A DNA stretch of 64,000 bases, from NCBI GenBank assembly GCA_004843165.1, contig CP039459.1, forward strand, positions 186,001 through 250,000, in the 5' to 3' direction. The stretch's first letter is position 1. The number at the start of each line of letters is the position of its first letter. A program made the position numbers and the translations under genes. Shown here piece after piece: positions 1-8,899 of the stretch. The stretch comes from Acetobacteraceae bacterium (lineage in GTDB: Bacteria; Pseudomonadota; Alphaproteobacteria; Acetobacterales; Acetobacteraceae). The notes under the pieces are model-generated. The model did no database searches. It was given only the letters and a program-made list of their open reading frames with translations, and was not told where the DNA came from.

Positions 1-966
1 TTAAAGGCGAAACCGTTTTTTAACTTCTCTAACCGCTTTCTCTCCTGCATCAAGCGGCTGAAATATATTCGGCTTCATATCGGACGTGAAAGCTTGCGCC
101 CGCCCTGTACTAAACAGCAATTTATGAAATTTTTCCAGTTTTTTGCTCTGTCCTTTGAGGGGAAAAACGCCTAAAGCCGCTGTCGTTGCCGCTGCCTCGG
201 AAAGCATCGAAACGCTGTCCCCCGTCACGCATAAAATATCTGCACAAGCCAGAACGCCTTTATAGGGATTTTCTGTTTTTCCTTCCCAAAATGACACCGG
301 TAAATTTTGTAACTGCGCCTTTAAAATTTCTAAGATTTTTTCATCCGTTCGCCGTGAACGAAGAATGAAGGCCTGTCCATTATTTTTTTCTAAAAAACCT
401 CTGATCTCTTCGGCTAATTTTTGTGCCTCTGCTGCGCCGAATTTATAGCGTCCATTATTTCCGCCCAAAAGAACCCCTAAAAAAGGCGCTTTTTGCATGG
501 GATTAAGAAGCACCTGCCATTTGTTTTTTTCGTTTTCTAAAATCTCGCTCGTAATGCCGTGAAGGGCCGTTGGCAAAGAAAGAATATTTTTACCCGCAAC
601 GCCGTCATGCTCACAGGTGATGATAAAATGATAGCGGAAGAAACTGGCTCTGGGATTTTGAATTTGGATAATTGGCAAATGATAAGCATGGGCTAAAAGT
701 GCGCCGACCCATCCGCCCACGCCACCCACAGAAATAATCATTGCTGTTTCTTTTGGCAGAACCGGGAGTTTCTTCTTTAAAAAGAGTAATGTCAGGGGCA
801 AGGGTAAATGCCGTAAGAGAAAAAGGCTTAATCTGGAAAAATTTCGTTGAACAGGATAGAATTGTCCTTTCCAGCCGAGACGCCCCGATAAACCAAAGAG
901 TTGCGCTCGCATTCCGGCAAAATCTTCTCCGACCAAAGCGGCCAGAAGCCTTTTGTTCTTCCCCAT
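1..966 (-). CDS. ELM1-like (DUF1022) family protein
   Basis: The 321-residue protein resembles the bacterial relatives of plant mitochondrial fission factor ELM1 (DUF1022). The fold is glycosyltransferase-like and the bacterial function is unknown. Visible family marks are a Gly-rich stretch (ISVGGVGGWVGALLA, about residues 79-93), LGVLLGGNNGRYKF near the middle, and a C-terminal CVTGDSVSMLSEAAAT, which looks like a nucleotide-sugar binding loop. There is no signal peptide. The gene is complete, with its TAA stop at the first bases of the window. It is divergent from the helicase at 1003 with only 36 bp between, so the two promoters must overlap. A role in envelope or sugar metabolism would be inference only. 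Confidence 0.8.
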   Translation of the reverse strand: MGKNKRLLAALVGEDFAGMRAQLFGLSGRLGWKGQFYPVQRNFSRLSLFLLRHLPLPLTLLFLKKKLPVLPKETAMIISVGGVGGWVGALLAHAYHLPIIQIQNPRASFFRYHFIITCEHDGVAGKNILSLPTALHGITSEILENEKNKWQVLLNPMQKAPFLGVLLGGNNGRYKFGAAEAQKLAEEIRGFLEKNNGQAFILRSRRTDEKILEILKAQLQNLPVSFWEGKTENPYKGVLACADILCVTGDSVSMLSEAAATTAALGVFPLKGQSKKLEKFHKLLFSTGRAQAFTSDMKPNIFQPLDAGEKAVREVKKRFRL

Positions 967-1002
967 ATATCCCCCTTTTTCTTCTGACTCAATATTGCGC
1001 TT

Positions 1003-2229
1003 ATGACTTTAAAAATAAATAAAAAAAACAACTCTCATACAACGACTCTTTCCTTTAAGGCGTTTAACCTTTCCCCTGCGCTTACGGATGCGTTGGAGAA
1101 AAATAAATTTGAGCATCCCTCCAATACGCAGGCGGAATTATTACCCTCTCTTTTGAAAAATCATCGTGCTTTGCTCCAAGCGCCAACAGGCACCGGAAAA
1201 ACACTGACTTTTCTTTTACCGGGGATTGAGCATCTTCTTAAATTTTATACTGAAGACTGCCATACCTATGCAGAAGACGCCCCTTTATTCCTCATCGTCT
1301 CTCCAACACGGGAGCTTGTGCGGCAAACAGGCACAACATTAAAAAAGCTCTGTAAGGATTTAAATTTAAATGTCTTGATTTCTTTCGCAGGAAGTCTCGC
1401 CCCAAAAGAATTTCCGATTTCAGAAGCGGATATTATTGTTGCAACTCCCGGACGGATTCTAAACCTCTTAGAAAAAGGGACAATTTCCGGATCACGCCTT
1501 TCCTTTATCGTTTTGGATGAGGCCGATCGGCTTTTCTCATCAGAATTTATAGATGAGACCTATATTCTTCACAGTTTCTTAGCAGAGAATGTCTCCATTT
1601 TTTGCGCCTCAGCAACTTTTTCACCTGAAGTCAAAAAAGAGATTAAAAATCTTTTTGGAGAAATGAAATTTTTCACGCTCAACGAAGCGGAAAAAGAAAA
1701 GAAGCTTCCCCCCATTCGCCAGCAGGCAGTGATCCTTGGTACAAAGCGCGAGAAATTTCCATTGCTTCTTGAGCAAGCCGCGCAAAAACAGCTCCCTAGA
1801 GGAACTGTCATTTTTGCCAATACACGCAAAGAAACAGAAGAAATTTTTAAAGAATTACACAAAATTTCTGATGATAAAGCACAGCCTGTTCTTCTCCATG
1901 GCGGTCTGACAGAGGGACAGCGTAAGAACGCTATGAAGATTTTTGAAAATGGCAAAGCCTCTTGGCTCATTACAACCGATGTCACCGCAAGAGGGTTAAA
2001 TCTTTCGAAAGTGACGTTGATTTTAAATTATGATCTGCCGCACATTATTGATGCCTATATTCACCGGATTGGCAGAACAGGACGTGCTGGCAAAAGGGGC
2101 GAAAGCATTTCCTTTATCGCCCCTGAGGATCGTAAAACCCTTCTCGAACTAGAAAGAACGCTCGCCCAGCGCATTCGAGCCATTACGCCGGAACAATTTT
2201 CACAAGAAATGAAGAAGCTTACCAAATAA
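1003..2229 (+). CDS. DEAD-box ATP-dependent RNA helicase
   Basis: A 408-residue superfamily 2 RNA helicase core with almost no extensions. Motifs in order are the Q motif region (FEHPSNTQAELLPSLL), Walker A QAPTGTGKT, Ia PTRELV, Ib TPGR, DEAD (VLDEADRL), SAT (CASATF) and motif VI HRIGRTGRAG. Cytoplasmic RNA remodelling in ribosome assembly or mRNA decay is the known family role. The length fits a minimal RhlE/SrmB-type helicase, but the lack of a distinctive C-terminal tail prevents a firm subfamily call. The gene faces glyA convergently with a 25-bp gap and no visible terminator hairpin between them. Confidence 0.92.
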   Translation: MTLKINKKNNSHTTTLSFKAFNLSPALTDALEKNKFEHPSNTQAELLPSLLKNHRALLQAPTGTGKTLTFLLPGIEHLLKFYTEDCHTYAEDAPLFLIVSPTRELVRQTGTTLKKLCKDLNLNVLISFAGSLAPKEFPISEADIIVATPGRILNLLEKGTISGSRLSFIVLDEADRLFSSEFIDETYILHSFLAENVSIFCASATFSPEVKKEIKNLFGEMKFFTLNEAEKEKKLPPIRQQAVILGTKREKFPLLLEQAAQKQLPRGTVIFANTRKETEEIFKELHKISDDKAQPVLLHGGLTEGQRKNAMKIFENGKASWLITTDVTARGLNLSKVTLILNYDLPHIIDAYIHRIGRTGRAGKRGESISFIAPEDRKTLLELERTLAQRIRAITPEQFSQEMKKLTK

Positions 2230-2254
2230 AGGCGCTCCTTCATCCTCTACTTTC

Positions 2255-3547
2255 TTAGCCCCAAGGTCTCGAATAAATTGGGAATCTCCGTGTAAGTTCA
2301 CTCACTTCCTTACGGATTTTCCCAATCACGGAATCCTTATGACGCCCTTCGGTCAGAGCCTCATCAATCCATTTTGCAATTTGTGTAAATTCTTCAACAC
2401 CAAAACCTCTTGTCGTCGCCGCCGGGCTTCCAAGACGAATACCCGAAGTAATCATTGGCTTTTGCGGGTCAAAAGGAATCGCATTTTTATTTACTGTTAA
2501 CCCTGCTTTTCCAAGCAAATCCTCAGCCTCTTTACCTGTGATTCCTTTTGGACGAAGATCAACAAGCAATAGATGCGTATCTGTTCCCCCTGTCACCAAA
2601 TCAAACCCTGCCGCAATTAAACCGTCTGCCAAGGCTTTGGCATTGTCCAAAACTTGCTGCTGATATTCTTTAAAAGAAGGCTTAAGAGCCTCACCAAAAG
2701 TAACAGCCTTCCCTGCAATCGCATGGAGCAATGGCCCGCCTTGAAGACCCGGAAAAACAGCAGAATTCATTTTTTTAGCAAGATCTGCATTATTCGTAAG
2801 GACAATACCGCCACGCGCGCCACGTAATGTTTTATGCGTTGTCGAAGTTACAATATCAGCATATTCCAGCGGATTTGGATAAAGTCCCGCAGCAACCAAA
2901 CCTGCAAAATGGGCCATATCGACCATTAGAAAGGCCCCGACCTCATCGGCAATTTTACGAAAACGCTTAAAATCAATCACTCTGGCATAGGCAGACCCAC
3001 CGGCAATAATTAGTCCCGGACGTTCGGCACGTGCCTTTGACTCCAGCTCTTCATAATCAAGGGTTCCATCTTCTTCTTTCACACCATAGCTAATCGCCTC
3101 AAACCATTTTCCAGAAAAATTAGGTTTTGCCCCATGAGTTAAATGTCCACCGGCGTTCAAAGACATACCAAGAACTTTATCCCCCGGTTTTAAGGTCACC
3201 ATATAGGCCGCCATATTCGCTGCGGAACCACAATGCGGTTGCACATTGACATAATCAGCTTTGAAAAGTTTTTTTAGACGCTCTCTTGCTAAATTCTCTA
3301 AAAGATCAGCCGCCTCGCATCCGCCATAATAGCGGCGTTCCGGTAACCCCTCGGCATATTTATTGGTAAAAACAGAGCCTTGCGCCTCCAAAACCGCACG
3401 GGAGACCATATTTTCAGAAGCAATAAGCTCAATGCCATCCTGCTGACGATGCAGTTCCTGAAGGATAATATCGCTAATTTCTGAATCTTCTGCTCTTAAA
3501 GAACCTTCAAAGAAAGTCTGGCATTCGGGGGTGGAAACATTGGTCAT
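2255..3547 (-). CDS. glyA: serine hydroxymethyltransferase
   Basis: PLP enzyme that interconverts serine plus tetrahydrofolate with glycine plus 5,10-methylene-THF, the main one-carbon source for purine and thymidylate synthesis. The active-site lysine lies in [33 protein letters not shown] and the C-terminal [13 protein letters not shown] are typical. I chose the ATG at 3547 (MTNVSTPE, 430 aa) over the in-frame start 15 codons upstream. It has an AAGGA about 12 nt upstream and gives the usual family length, while the extension has no family similarity. The gene is divergent from hemB across about 110 bp. Confidence 0.95.
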   Translation of the reverse strand: MTNVSTPECQTFFEGSLRAEDSEISDIILQELHRQQDGIELIASENMVSRAVLEAQGSVFTNKYAEGLPERRYYGGCEAADLLENLARERLKKLFKADYVNVQPHCGSAANMAAYMVTLKPGDKVLGMSLNAGGHLTHGAKPNFSGKWFEAISYGVKEEDGTLDYEELESKARAERPGLIIAGGSAYARVIDFKRFRKIADEVGAFLMVDMAHFAGLVAAGLYPNPLEYADIVTSTTHKTLRGARGGIVLTNNADLAKKMNSAVFPGLQGGPLLHAIAGKAVTFGEALKPSFKEYQQQVLDNAKALADGLIAAGFDLVTGGTDTHLLLVDLRPKGITGKEAEDLLGKAGLTVNKNAIPFDPQKPMITSGIRLGSPAATTRGFGVEEFTQIAKWIDEALTEGRHKDSVIGKIRKEVSELTRRFPIYSRPWG

Positions 3548-3657
3548 AAGATAAGCGCATCCTTCAGCAATGACAAAGAAATCTATAAGCAAGATATATT
3601 CTTTTATGTTACAAGATGATGCTCTTTATTTAAAATTCTTCTTGGATTTATTTTACG

Positions 3658-4659
3658 ATGACGATTCCTTACACCCCTGCTTTTCCACTTTCCCGTCCAC
3701 GTCGTACCCGCCAAAATCCAGCTATTCGATCTATGGTTTCGGAAAATCATCTCAGCCCGAAAGATCTGATCTGGCCAATTTTTATTCAAGAAGGCGAGCA
3801 AAAAACAAATCCTGTTCCTTCCATGCCCGGTGTGAATCGACTCTCAATCGACTTGGCCATCGAAGCTGTCAAAGAGATATTGTCGCTTGGTGTTTCTACC
3901 ATTGCGCTTTTCCCCGTTACGCCAAAAGAATTATTAGATGAAACAGGCTCAGAATCTCTTAATCCCGATAATCTCATTTGCCGTGCAACAAAAGCGCTCA
4001 AAGCCGCCTGTCCTGAAATCACTTTAATTGGCGATGTTGCCCTTGATCCCTACACGTCTCATGGACATGACGGTATCATTAAAAATGGCAAAATTGAAAA
4101 TGATGGAACAGTTGAAATCCTTGTAAAACAGGCACTTAACCAAGCTAAAGCAGGCGTTGACATCATTGCCCCCTCTGACATGATGGACGGGCGCATCGGC
4201 GCTATTCGAAAGGCACTTGATGAGGCCGGCTTGGAGCTAACCTGTATTATGTCTTATGCAGCAAAATATGCCTCTGCTTTTTATGGTCCTTTCCGTCAAG
4301 CAGTTGGCGCAGGTGATCGTCTTTGCAGTGGCAAAGAAACCTATCAAATGGATTCTGCCAACTCGGATGAGGCATTGCGCGAGGTTGCCTTTGACCTTCA
4401 AGAAGGGGCCGATATGATTATGGTGAAGCCAGGCATGCCGTATCTGGATATTATCCGCCGTGTCAGGGATAATTTCACGGCACCTTTATTCGCCTATCAG
4501 GTTTCCGGCGAATTTGCGATGCTCAATGCCGCCTTTGACAATGGCTGGCTAGATCGTGAAAAATCTATTCTGGAAAGTCTTCTTGCGTTTAAACGTGCAG
4601 GATGCAACGGTATTCTCACCTATTTTGCACCAGAGGCTGCTCGCCTGCTCCAAAAATGA
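3658..4659 (+). CDS. hemB: delta-aminolevulinic acid dehydratase (porphobilinogen synthase)
   Basis: Condenses two 5-aminolevulinate molecules into porphobilinogen, the second committed step of heme synthesis. The protein has 333 residues, the usual length. The Schiff-base lysines are in SYAAKYASAFYGPF and IMVKPGMPYLD. The metal site reads LDPYTSHGHDGI, with Asp where zinc enzymes have Cys, so this is the magnesium-dependent alphaproteobacterial type. The gene starts with ATG, and yraN follows 20 bp downstream on the same strand, probably co-transcribed. Confidence 0.96.
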   Translation: MTIPYTPAFPLSRPRRTRQNPAIRSMVSENHLSPKDLIWPIFIQEGEQKTNPVPSMPGVNRLSIDLAIEAVKEILSLGVSTIALFPVTPKELLDETGSESLNPDNLICRATKALKAACPEITLIGDVALDPYTSHGHDGIIKNGKIENDGTVEILVKQALNQAKAGVDIIAPSDMMDGRIGAIRKALDEAGLELTCIMSYAAKYASAFYGPFRQAVGAGDRLCSGKETYQMDSANSDEALREVAFDLQEGADMIMVKPGMPYLDIIRRVRDNFTAPLFAYQVSGEFAMLNAAFDNGWLDREKSILESLLAFKRAGCNGILTYFAPEAARLLQK

Positions 4660-4679
4660 TCGAAAGTTTCATCTCTTAA

Positions 4680-5090
4680 ATGTTTCACTTTTTATCCCGC
4701 TTCTCTTTCCAAAAAATCAAAACCTCTCTCCAGAGCAACTCTCGGAAAGAGGCATACCAAATTGGCTTAGAAGCGGAAAAAAATGCAGAAATTCTGCTGA
4801 AACAAATGGGATTTAAGATTTTAGCCCAGCGCTTCAAAACAAAAATGGGAGAAATTGACCTTCTTGCGGCAAATAAGAAATTACTCATCGCTGTAGAGGT
4901 TAAAAAACGTAAGACTTTGGAGGAAGGACAACTTTCACTCCGTCCCCGTCAATGCAAACGCCTTCAAAATGCGCTCAACATCGCCATAACCCTGAATCCT
5001 GAATGGATGCGGGAGAATATCCGTTTTGATATGTTTGCTTTTGACGATCAGGGAAATTACTGCCACGTCCCAAATATCCTTCAGGACTAG
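4680..5090 (+). CDS. YraN family (UPF0102) endonuclease-like protein
   Basis: A 136-residue member of UPF0102/YraN, a family with a restriction-endonuclease-like fold and Holliday-junction resolvase similarity whose cellular role is not settled. The signature is clear: GLEAEKNAEILLKQMGFKIL, then the active-site-like E-I-D-L-L and V-E-V-K-K (MGEIDLLAANKKLLIAVEVK). Later RPRQCKRLQNALNIA matches the conserved helix. The basic N-terminus (about 25 residues) is slightly longer than usual. No good Shine-Dalgarno precedes the ATG, so translation may depend on the upstream hemB transcript. Confidence 0.88.
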   Translation: MFHFLSRFSFQKIKTSLQSNSRKEAYQIGLEAEKNAEILLKQMGFKILAQRFKTKMGEIDLLAANKKLLIAVEVKKRKTLEEGQLSLRPRQCKRLQNALNIAITLNPEWMRENIRFDMFAFDDQGNYCHVPNILQD

Positions 5091-5102
5091 ACAGTAATTT
5101 TT

Positions 5103-5441
5103 TTAGCCAAGCCTTAAACGGCCAAGGCTACTGAGCAAGTGTGAACCTATTTGATGATAAACGGCACGCTTAACCACCGCCCCTCTTCGTTTTGGATGAT
5201 AGGCAGCGCGATGTACTGCGGCACGTTTGGCCGCAGGACGAGATGACTTTTCAGGAAGGTACGAAGCTTGCGCCGTATGGGAAGAGACATGATAGGAATC
5301 ACTCACGAGTGCTGAATATGTCAGCTTTTCAGCTTCCATATTATCAAGGCTTCGGGCGACAGCATGTGTTCCGAGCATGAGCCCAAATCCTCCGCCAATA
5401 GCGGAAAACATCACAAATGACAAAACAGATCTCTTAACCAT
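5103..5441 (-). CDS. small secreted basic protein of unknown function
   Basis: A 112-residue protein I do not recognise. Residues 1-29 look like a cleavable Sec signal (MVKRSVLSFVMFSAIGGGFG, then HAVARS). The mature part is rich in Ala, Arg, Lys, His and Tyr, with imperfect repeats of the form AAVHRAAYHPKRR and AVVKRAVYHQ near the C-terminus. This suggests a basic periplasmic or surface protein. It is the last gene of the purB-purC-bolA-grxD strand, 9 bp after grxD, and may be read from the same transcript. Confidence 0.6.
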   Translation of the reverse strand: MVKRSVLSFVMFSAIGGGFGLMLGTHAVARSLDNMEAEKLTYSALVSDSYHVSSHTAQASYLPEKSSRPAAKRAAVHRAAYHPKRRGAVVKRAVYHQIGSHLLSSLGRLRLG

Positions 5442-5450
5442 CGTTTGATC

Positions 5451-5792
5451 CTAAGCTTTGGAAGGGTTTAAAGGAATACCTTTTTCTTCCAGAAGAGTTT
5501 TCAGTTCACCATTCTGATACATTTCTGTCAAAATGTCACATCCACCGACAAATTCACCTTTAATGTAGAGTTGCGGAATGGTTGGCCAATTTGAAAAATC
5601 CTTGATTCCCTGCCGAATGGCATCATCCTCAAGAACATTACATGTTTCAAAATCGACTCCAAGACGCAAAAGAATTTGAACGACTCGAGAAGAAAAACCA
5701 CATTGCGGAAAATTTTTATTCCCTTTCATGAAAAGCATGACCGGATTTTCTGTAATGAATTTTTCGATAAAAGGGAAAGCAACTTCTGACAT
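5451..5792 (-). CDS. grxD: monothiol glutaredoxin, Grx4 family
   Basis: A 113-residue CGFS-type glutaredoxin that binds and transfers [2Fe-2S] clusters, usually with a BolA partner, in the cytoplasm. The signature runs [20 protein letters not shown], with the single active cysteine in CGFS. The glutathione-binding [19 protein letters not shown] also matches the family. The gene lies just downstream of bolA, the usual alphaproteobacterial arrangement, which supports a joint role in iron-sulfur cluster delivery or iron sensing. Confidence 0.95.
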   Translation of the reverse strand: MSEVAFPFIEKFITENPVMLFMKGNKNFPQCGFSSRVVQILLRLGVDFETCNVLEDDAIRQGIKDFSNWPTIPQLYIKGEFVGGCDILTEMYQNGELKTLLEEKGIPLNPSKA

Positions 5793-5828
5793 ATTAATAC
5801 CTTAATGTTTTAACAACTGAATAAAAAC

Positions 5829-6074
5829 TTATGCGTCTTCTTCGGGAGGAAGGTAGGTTTTTAATGCCATTGCATGTAACTCTTCTCCCATTTTTCCACC
5901 TAAAGCAGCATAAACAAGTTGATGCTGTGCAATACGGCTCTTTCCCTTAAAAGCCTCACTGCACACTTCACAACTATAATGGTCGCCATCACCTGCTAGA
6001 TCCTGAATACGCACTTCAGCATCTGGCAAAGCAATTTTAATCATTCTTACAATTTCATCTTCTTCCATAGCCAT
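5829..6074 (-). CDS. BolA family protein
   Basis: An 81-residue BolA/IbaG-type protein. The conserved segment reads ALPDAEVRIQDLAGDGDHYS followed by the helix FKGKSRIAQHQLVYAALGGK, with the invariant His of the QHQLVY motif. BolA proteins bind [2Fe-2S] clusters with CGFS glutaredoxins, and the next gene is exactly that partner. I chose the first ATG because an AAAGGA lies about 11 nt upstream; the second ATG two codons later would be too far. Confidence 0.93.
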   Translation of the reverse strand: MAMEEDEIVRMIKIALPDAEVRIQDLAGDGDHYSCEVCSEAFKGKSRIAQHQLVYAALGGKMGEELHAMALKTYLPPEEDA

Positions 6075-6122
6075 AGGAATGATAGTCCTTTTTCTTTTAA
6101 ATTACTGACTTTTCTGCACTAT

Positions 6123-6539
6123 TTAGGAAGATGGTGCCGCCGCTGACTTGCAAGCATAGCTACCATGAAGGGCTAAATAAGCAGCCTTTCCTGCCGGCAT
6201 CTTTCCAGCTTCTGGATGCGCTTGCAACCAAGCAGAAACTAAACCTCTAATTTGCCCTATACCCTGTGATGGCTCTATGCAGAAAGCCTGAGGAACAGCT
6301 TTTTGTGTAACTTTTTCATCATATTTTCCTGCCCAAACCTCACTATCTGTCAGTCCTGAAAGATAGGCATCGCAAATTTTAAACTGCTGTTGCGTTGTAC
6401 ATAAATGTGCCAAAGTTGCACCATTTATTTTTGAAATACGCTGAGCAGAAGCCTGCGGAGAGGAAAAGAAAAAACACAAAGCAGGCACACAGGCTGCCAA
6501 AGATGTTAAAAAAATGGATTTTTGAATAGATTTTTTCAT
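6123..6539 (-). CDS. Rap1a/Tai-like secreted protein
   Basis: A 138-residue exported protein with a signal peptide (about residues 1-32, hydrophobic core then SPQASAQR). The mature part follows the Rap1a/Tai pattern: G-x-x-L-x-x-L-C near the start, a second Cys in KICDAYLSGLTD, then AFCIEPSQGIGQIRGLVSAW, LQAHPEAGKMPAG and a last Cys near GSYACK, suggesting two disulfides. The named family members are immunity proteins for type VI amidase effectors, but most chromosomal copies stand alone with unknown function, as here. The gene sits between the divergent purC and bolA. Confidence 0.7.
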   Translation of the reverse strand: MKKSIQKSIFLTSLAACVPALCFFFSSPQASAQRISKINGATLAHLCTTQQQFKICDAYLSGLTDSEVWAGKYDEKVTQKAVPQAFCIEPSQGIGQIRGLVSAWLQAHPEAGKMPAGKAAYLALHGSYACKSAAAPSS

Positions 6540-6551
6540 AATATCTCTACC

Positions 6552-7295
6552 TCAATGGAAAACCGACGATCCCTGAGAAGGGGAAAAAGACGGCGAAAAT
6601 AAATTTAATCTATTCGCAACTGCTTGATAATACTCAGCAGAGCGATCTTGGTACAAAAGCGTCTCACCGATCACAAGATCGCAACTATCAGCAGAAACTT
6701 CATCTGCCAAAACTAAAGAGAAATCTTCATCATCCCATAATCTTCCAAAACGGAAACGAACAGCGGCGAGATCAATACCAACGCCAAAAAAAAGTCCTGA
6801 GAGAAAATAATTTGCTTTAAGCGCCATAGCCTTCATGTCTTCAAGCTCATGCGGACAGACCCAATCAAAAAGTGAAAGATGCTCTTCATTCACTAAAAGC
6901 GTCTCTTCATTCTCCTCACAATAGCTATACTCTACCAAAGGTCTTGGTAAATAACCGCCTTCGAGCAGACTAAAATGTTTTGCAAAGACCCCATAAGCCA
7001 TATTCCGCACTTGAATTTCTAAGGGAATAATTTCTGTTTCCTGAATGAGCTGCTCACGCATATTCAAACGTTTAAGAAATTGATTCTCTACCCCCATTCT
7101 CTGAAGGCCATTCATTAAAAATTCACTTAAACGGTTATTGATAACCCCCCTGCCCGGAATCACATTTTCTTTCGAAGGGATTCGAGATGGGAATTCATCT
7201 TTAAAATATTGAATTAACGTGCCAGGTTCGGGGCCTGCAAATAAAATCTTTGTATCCCCTTCGAACACAGGGCGACGTCTCGACGTTGGACTCAC
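6552..7295 (-). CDS. purC: divergent SAICAR synthetase-like protein (PurC family)
   Basis: A 247-residue PurC-family protein. The fold markers are clear: GPEPGTLIQYFKDE, LKRLNMREQLI, EIIPLEIQVRN, FLSGLFFGVGIDLA. Several positions normally near-invariant in SAICAR synthetase are changed. The N-terminal GKAK is GDTK, the D-x-K-x-EFG strand is AAVRFRFG, and the DExSPDxxRxWD segment reads DEVSADSCDLVIGE, losing Arg, Trp and Asp. The protein may be a non-catalytic or altered paralog. It starts at GTG 7295, with an unusually strong AGGAGG 5 nt upstream. It follows purB. In many alphaproteobacteria purS-purQ-purL would come next; here bolA-grxD follow after a Rap1a-like gene. Confidence 0.78.
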   Translation of the reverse strand: MSPTSRRRPVFEGDTKILFAGPEPGTLIQYFKDEFPSRIPSKENVIPGRGVINNRLSEFLMNGLQRMGVENQFLKRLNMREQLIQETEIIPLEIQVRNMAYGVFAKHFSLLEGGYLPRPLVEYSYCEENEETLLVNEEHLSLFDWVCPHELEDMKAMALKANYFLSGLFFGVGIDLAAVRFRFGRLWDDEDFSLVLADEVSADSCDLVIGETLLYQDRSAEYYQAVANRLNLFSPSFSPSQGSSVFH

Positions 7296-7398
7296 CCAAT
7301 CCTCCTCAGCTTGTCGTTCTAGGAAACCATTTTAAAGAAATTTCGTTGAAAAAAATAGGAAAAAGAAAGAAGTTTTCCTCCCTATTCCCTTTTATTTT

Positions 7399-8754
7399 TT
7401 ATGCAGTGCCAAAGAGACGCTTAAAAATCTCATCGACAGCTTTATAATGTCCCTCAGAGGAAAAAACATCAGCCAAAAATTTTTGTTTCTCTTCGGATTG
7501 AAGGACTGGATGTTTTTTCAGACGGGTTTCAAAACGATTTACCTCTCGTTCCTCCTCTGTCTCTGCCGGTTTTAAGCCATTCCATGTCTGCATAGCTGCT
7601 TCCTGAACAATTTTATAGGCATCCTCTCGTGAGAGACCACTCTCTGCCAAGGCCAAAAGCGCCTGCCCCGAATGGTAAAGTCCTCCCTGACTTTCTAAGT
7701 TAGAAAGCATTTTATCCGGATAAACCTGTAAATTTTTAATCACAGAGGTTAAACGAACCAAGGCAAAATCAAGTGCTTCTGTCGCATCCGGACAGATATT
7801 GCGCTCAACAGAGGAATGGCTAATATCCCTTTCATGCCATAAAATCACATTTTCCAATGCAGGCGTTACAGCAGAACGAACTAAGCGGGCAAGACCTGTT
7901 AAATTTTCCGACAAAACAGGATTGCGTTTATGCGGCATCGCAGAGCTGCCTTTTTGCCCTTTATGGAAAAACTCTTCCACTTCTGAAACTTCAGAACGCT
8001 GTAAATGTCTTATCTCAACCGCCAAGCGTTCAACGGAAGAAGCAATCACGCCTAAAGTGCAGAAAAAAGCAGCATGACGATCTCTTGGAATAATTTGCGT
8101 CGAAACCATTTCAGGTTTTAGAGAAAGATTCTTTGCCACTTCCTTTTCAATATTAGTGCCAATATGGGCATAAGTGCCAACAGCGCCGGAAATGGCACAA
8201 ATCCCAATTTCTTCACGGGCCTGCTGTAAACGTTTTTTATTTCTTTCAAACTCGGCATAATAACCTGCCAATTTTATCCCGAAAGTGGTCGGCTCTGCAT
8301 GAATAGCATGGCTACGTCCCATTATTTTTGTATATTTATGCTCTTCTGCCCTCAAGCGTAACGCTTCCAGCAAATGATCCAAATCCTCTAAAAGCAAATC
8401 GGTTGCTCTCGTCAATTGAACAGAAAGGCAAGTATCTAAAATATCGGAAGAGGTTAAACCTAGATGGACGAAACGGCCATTTTCCCCAACACGTCTTGCC
8501 AGCCACGTTAAAAATGCAATGACATCATGACGGGTTTCACGTTCAATTTCGGAAATTTCTTTAAGATCGTCCTCACTAAACTGATCTATCGCCGCTTGCC
8601 CTTTTTGACGGATTTCCAAAGCCGCCTTGTTTGGAATACGCCCTTCTTGCGCCATTGCCTCGCAAACGAGCGCTTCAATCTCAAACCAAATTTTAAAACG
8701 GCTTGTATCTGACCAGATTTTAGACATTTCAGGACGAATATAGCGTGGGATCAT
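7399..8754 (-). CDS. purB: adenylosuccinate lyase
   Basis: A 451-residue member of the fumarase/aspartase superfamily. It cleaves SAICAR to AICAR and adenylosuccinate to AMP, both with release of fumarate. The signature loop GSSAMPHKRNP is intact. SRFKIWFEIEALVCEAMAQ, FVHLGLTSSDILDTCLS and MGRSHAIHAEPTTFG match PurB regions that carry catalytic histidines. It is divergent from the TerC gene, and its promoter must lie in the 145-bp AT-rich gap at 8755-8899. It probably heads the transcript with purC, bolA and grxD. Confidence 0.96.
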   Translation of the reverse strand: MIPRYIRPEMSKIWSDTSRFKIWFEIEALVCEAMAQEGRIPNKAALEIRQKGQAAIDQFSEDDLKEISEIERETRHDVIAFLTWLARRVGENGRFVHLGLTSSDILDTCLSVQLTRATDLLLEDLDHLLEALRLRAEEHKYTKIMGRSHAIHAEPTTFGIKLAGYYAEFERNKKRLQQAREEIGICAISGAVGTYAHIGTNIEKEVAKNLSLKPEMVSTQIIPRDRHAAFFCTLGVIASSVERLAVEIRHLQRSEVSEVEEFFHKGQKGSSAMPHKRNPVLSENLTGLARLVRSAVTPALENVILWHERDISHSSVERNICPDATEALDFALVRLTSVIKNLQVYPDKMLSNLESQGGLYHSGQALLALAESGLSREDAYKIVQEAAMQTWNGLKPAETEEEREVNRFETRLKKHPVLQSEEKQKFLADVFSSEGHYKAVDEIFKRLFGTA

Positions 8755-8899
8755 TTTAAAAGATAACCTTCTTTAAAAGAGTAAACTGCATGGAAAAGAT
8801 TTATAAAAATGCGACTTAGAATAGATAATAAATAGATAAACCGCTAAAGAATAAAGGAAAACATATTATCTTCTCCTTAACAAAAAGTCAGTCAATTCT

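Noticed and set aside
3548-3657. Glycine or folate riboswitch in front of glyA
   Set aside because: The gap is too short and has no recognisable paired elements.
3570-3941. Open frame overlapping the start of hemB
   Set aside because: It is another frame across a clear hemB gene, with a composition unlike a real protein.
8755-8899. Manganese (yybP-ykoY) riboswitch before the TerC gene
   Set aside because: TerC relatives are often controlled this way, but the AT-rich gap shows none of the conserved G-rich loops.
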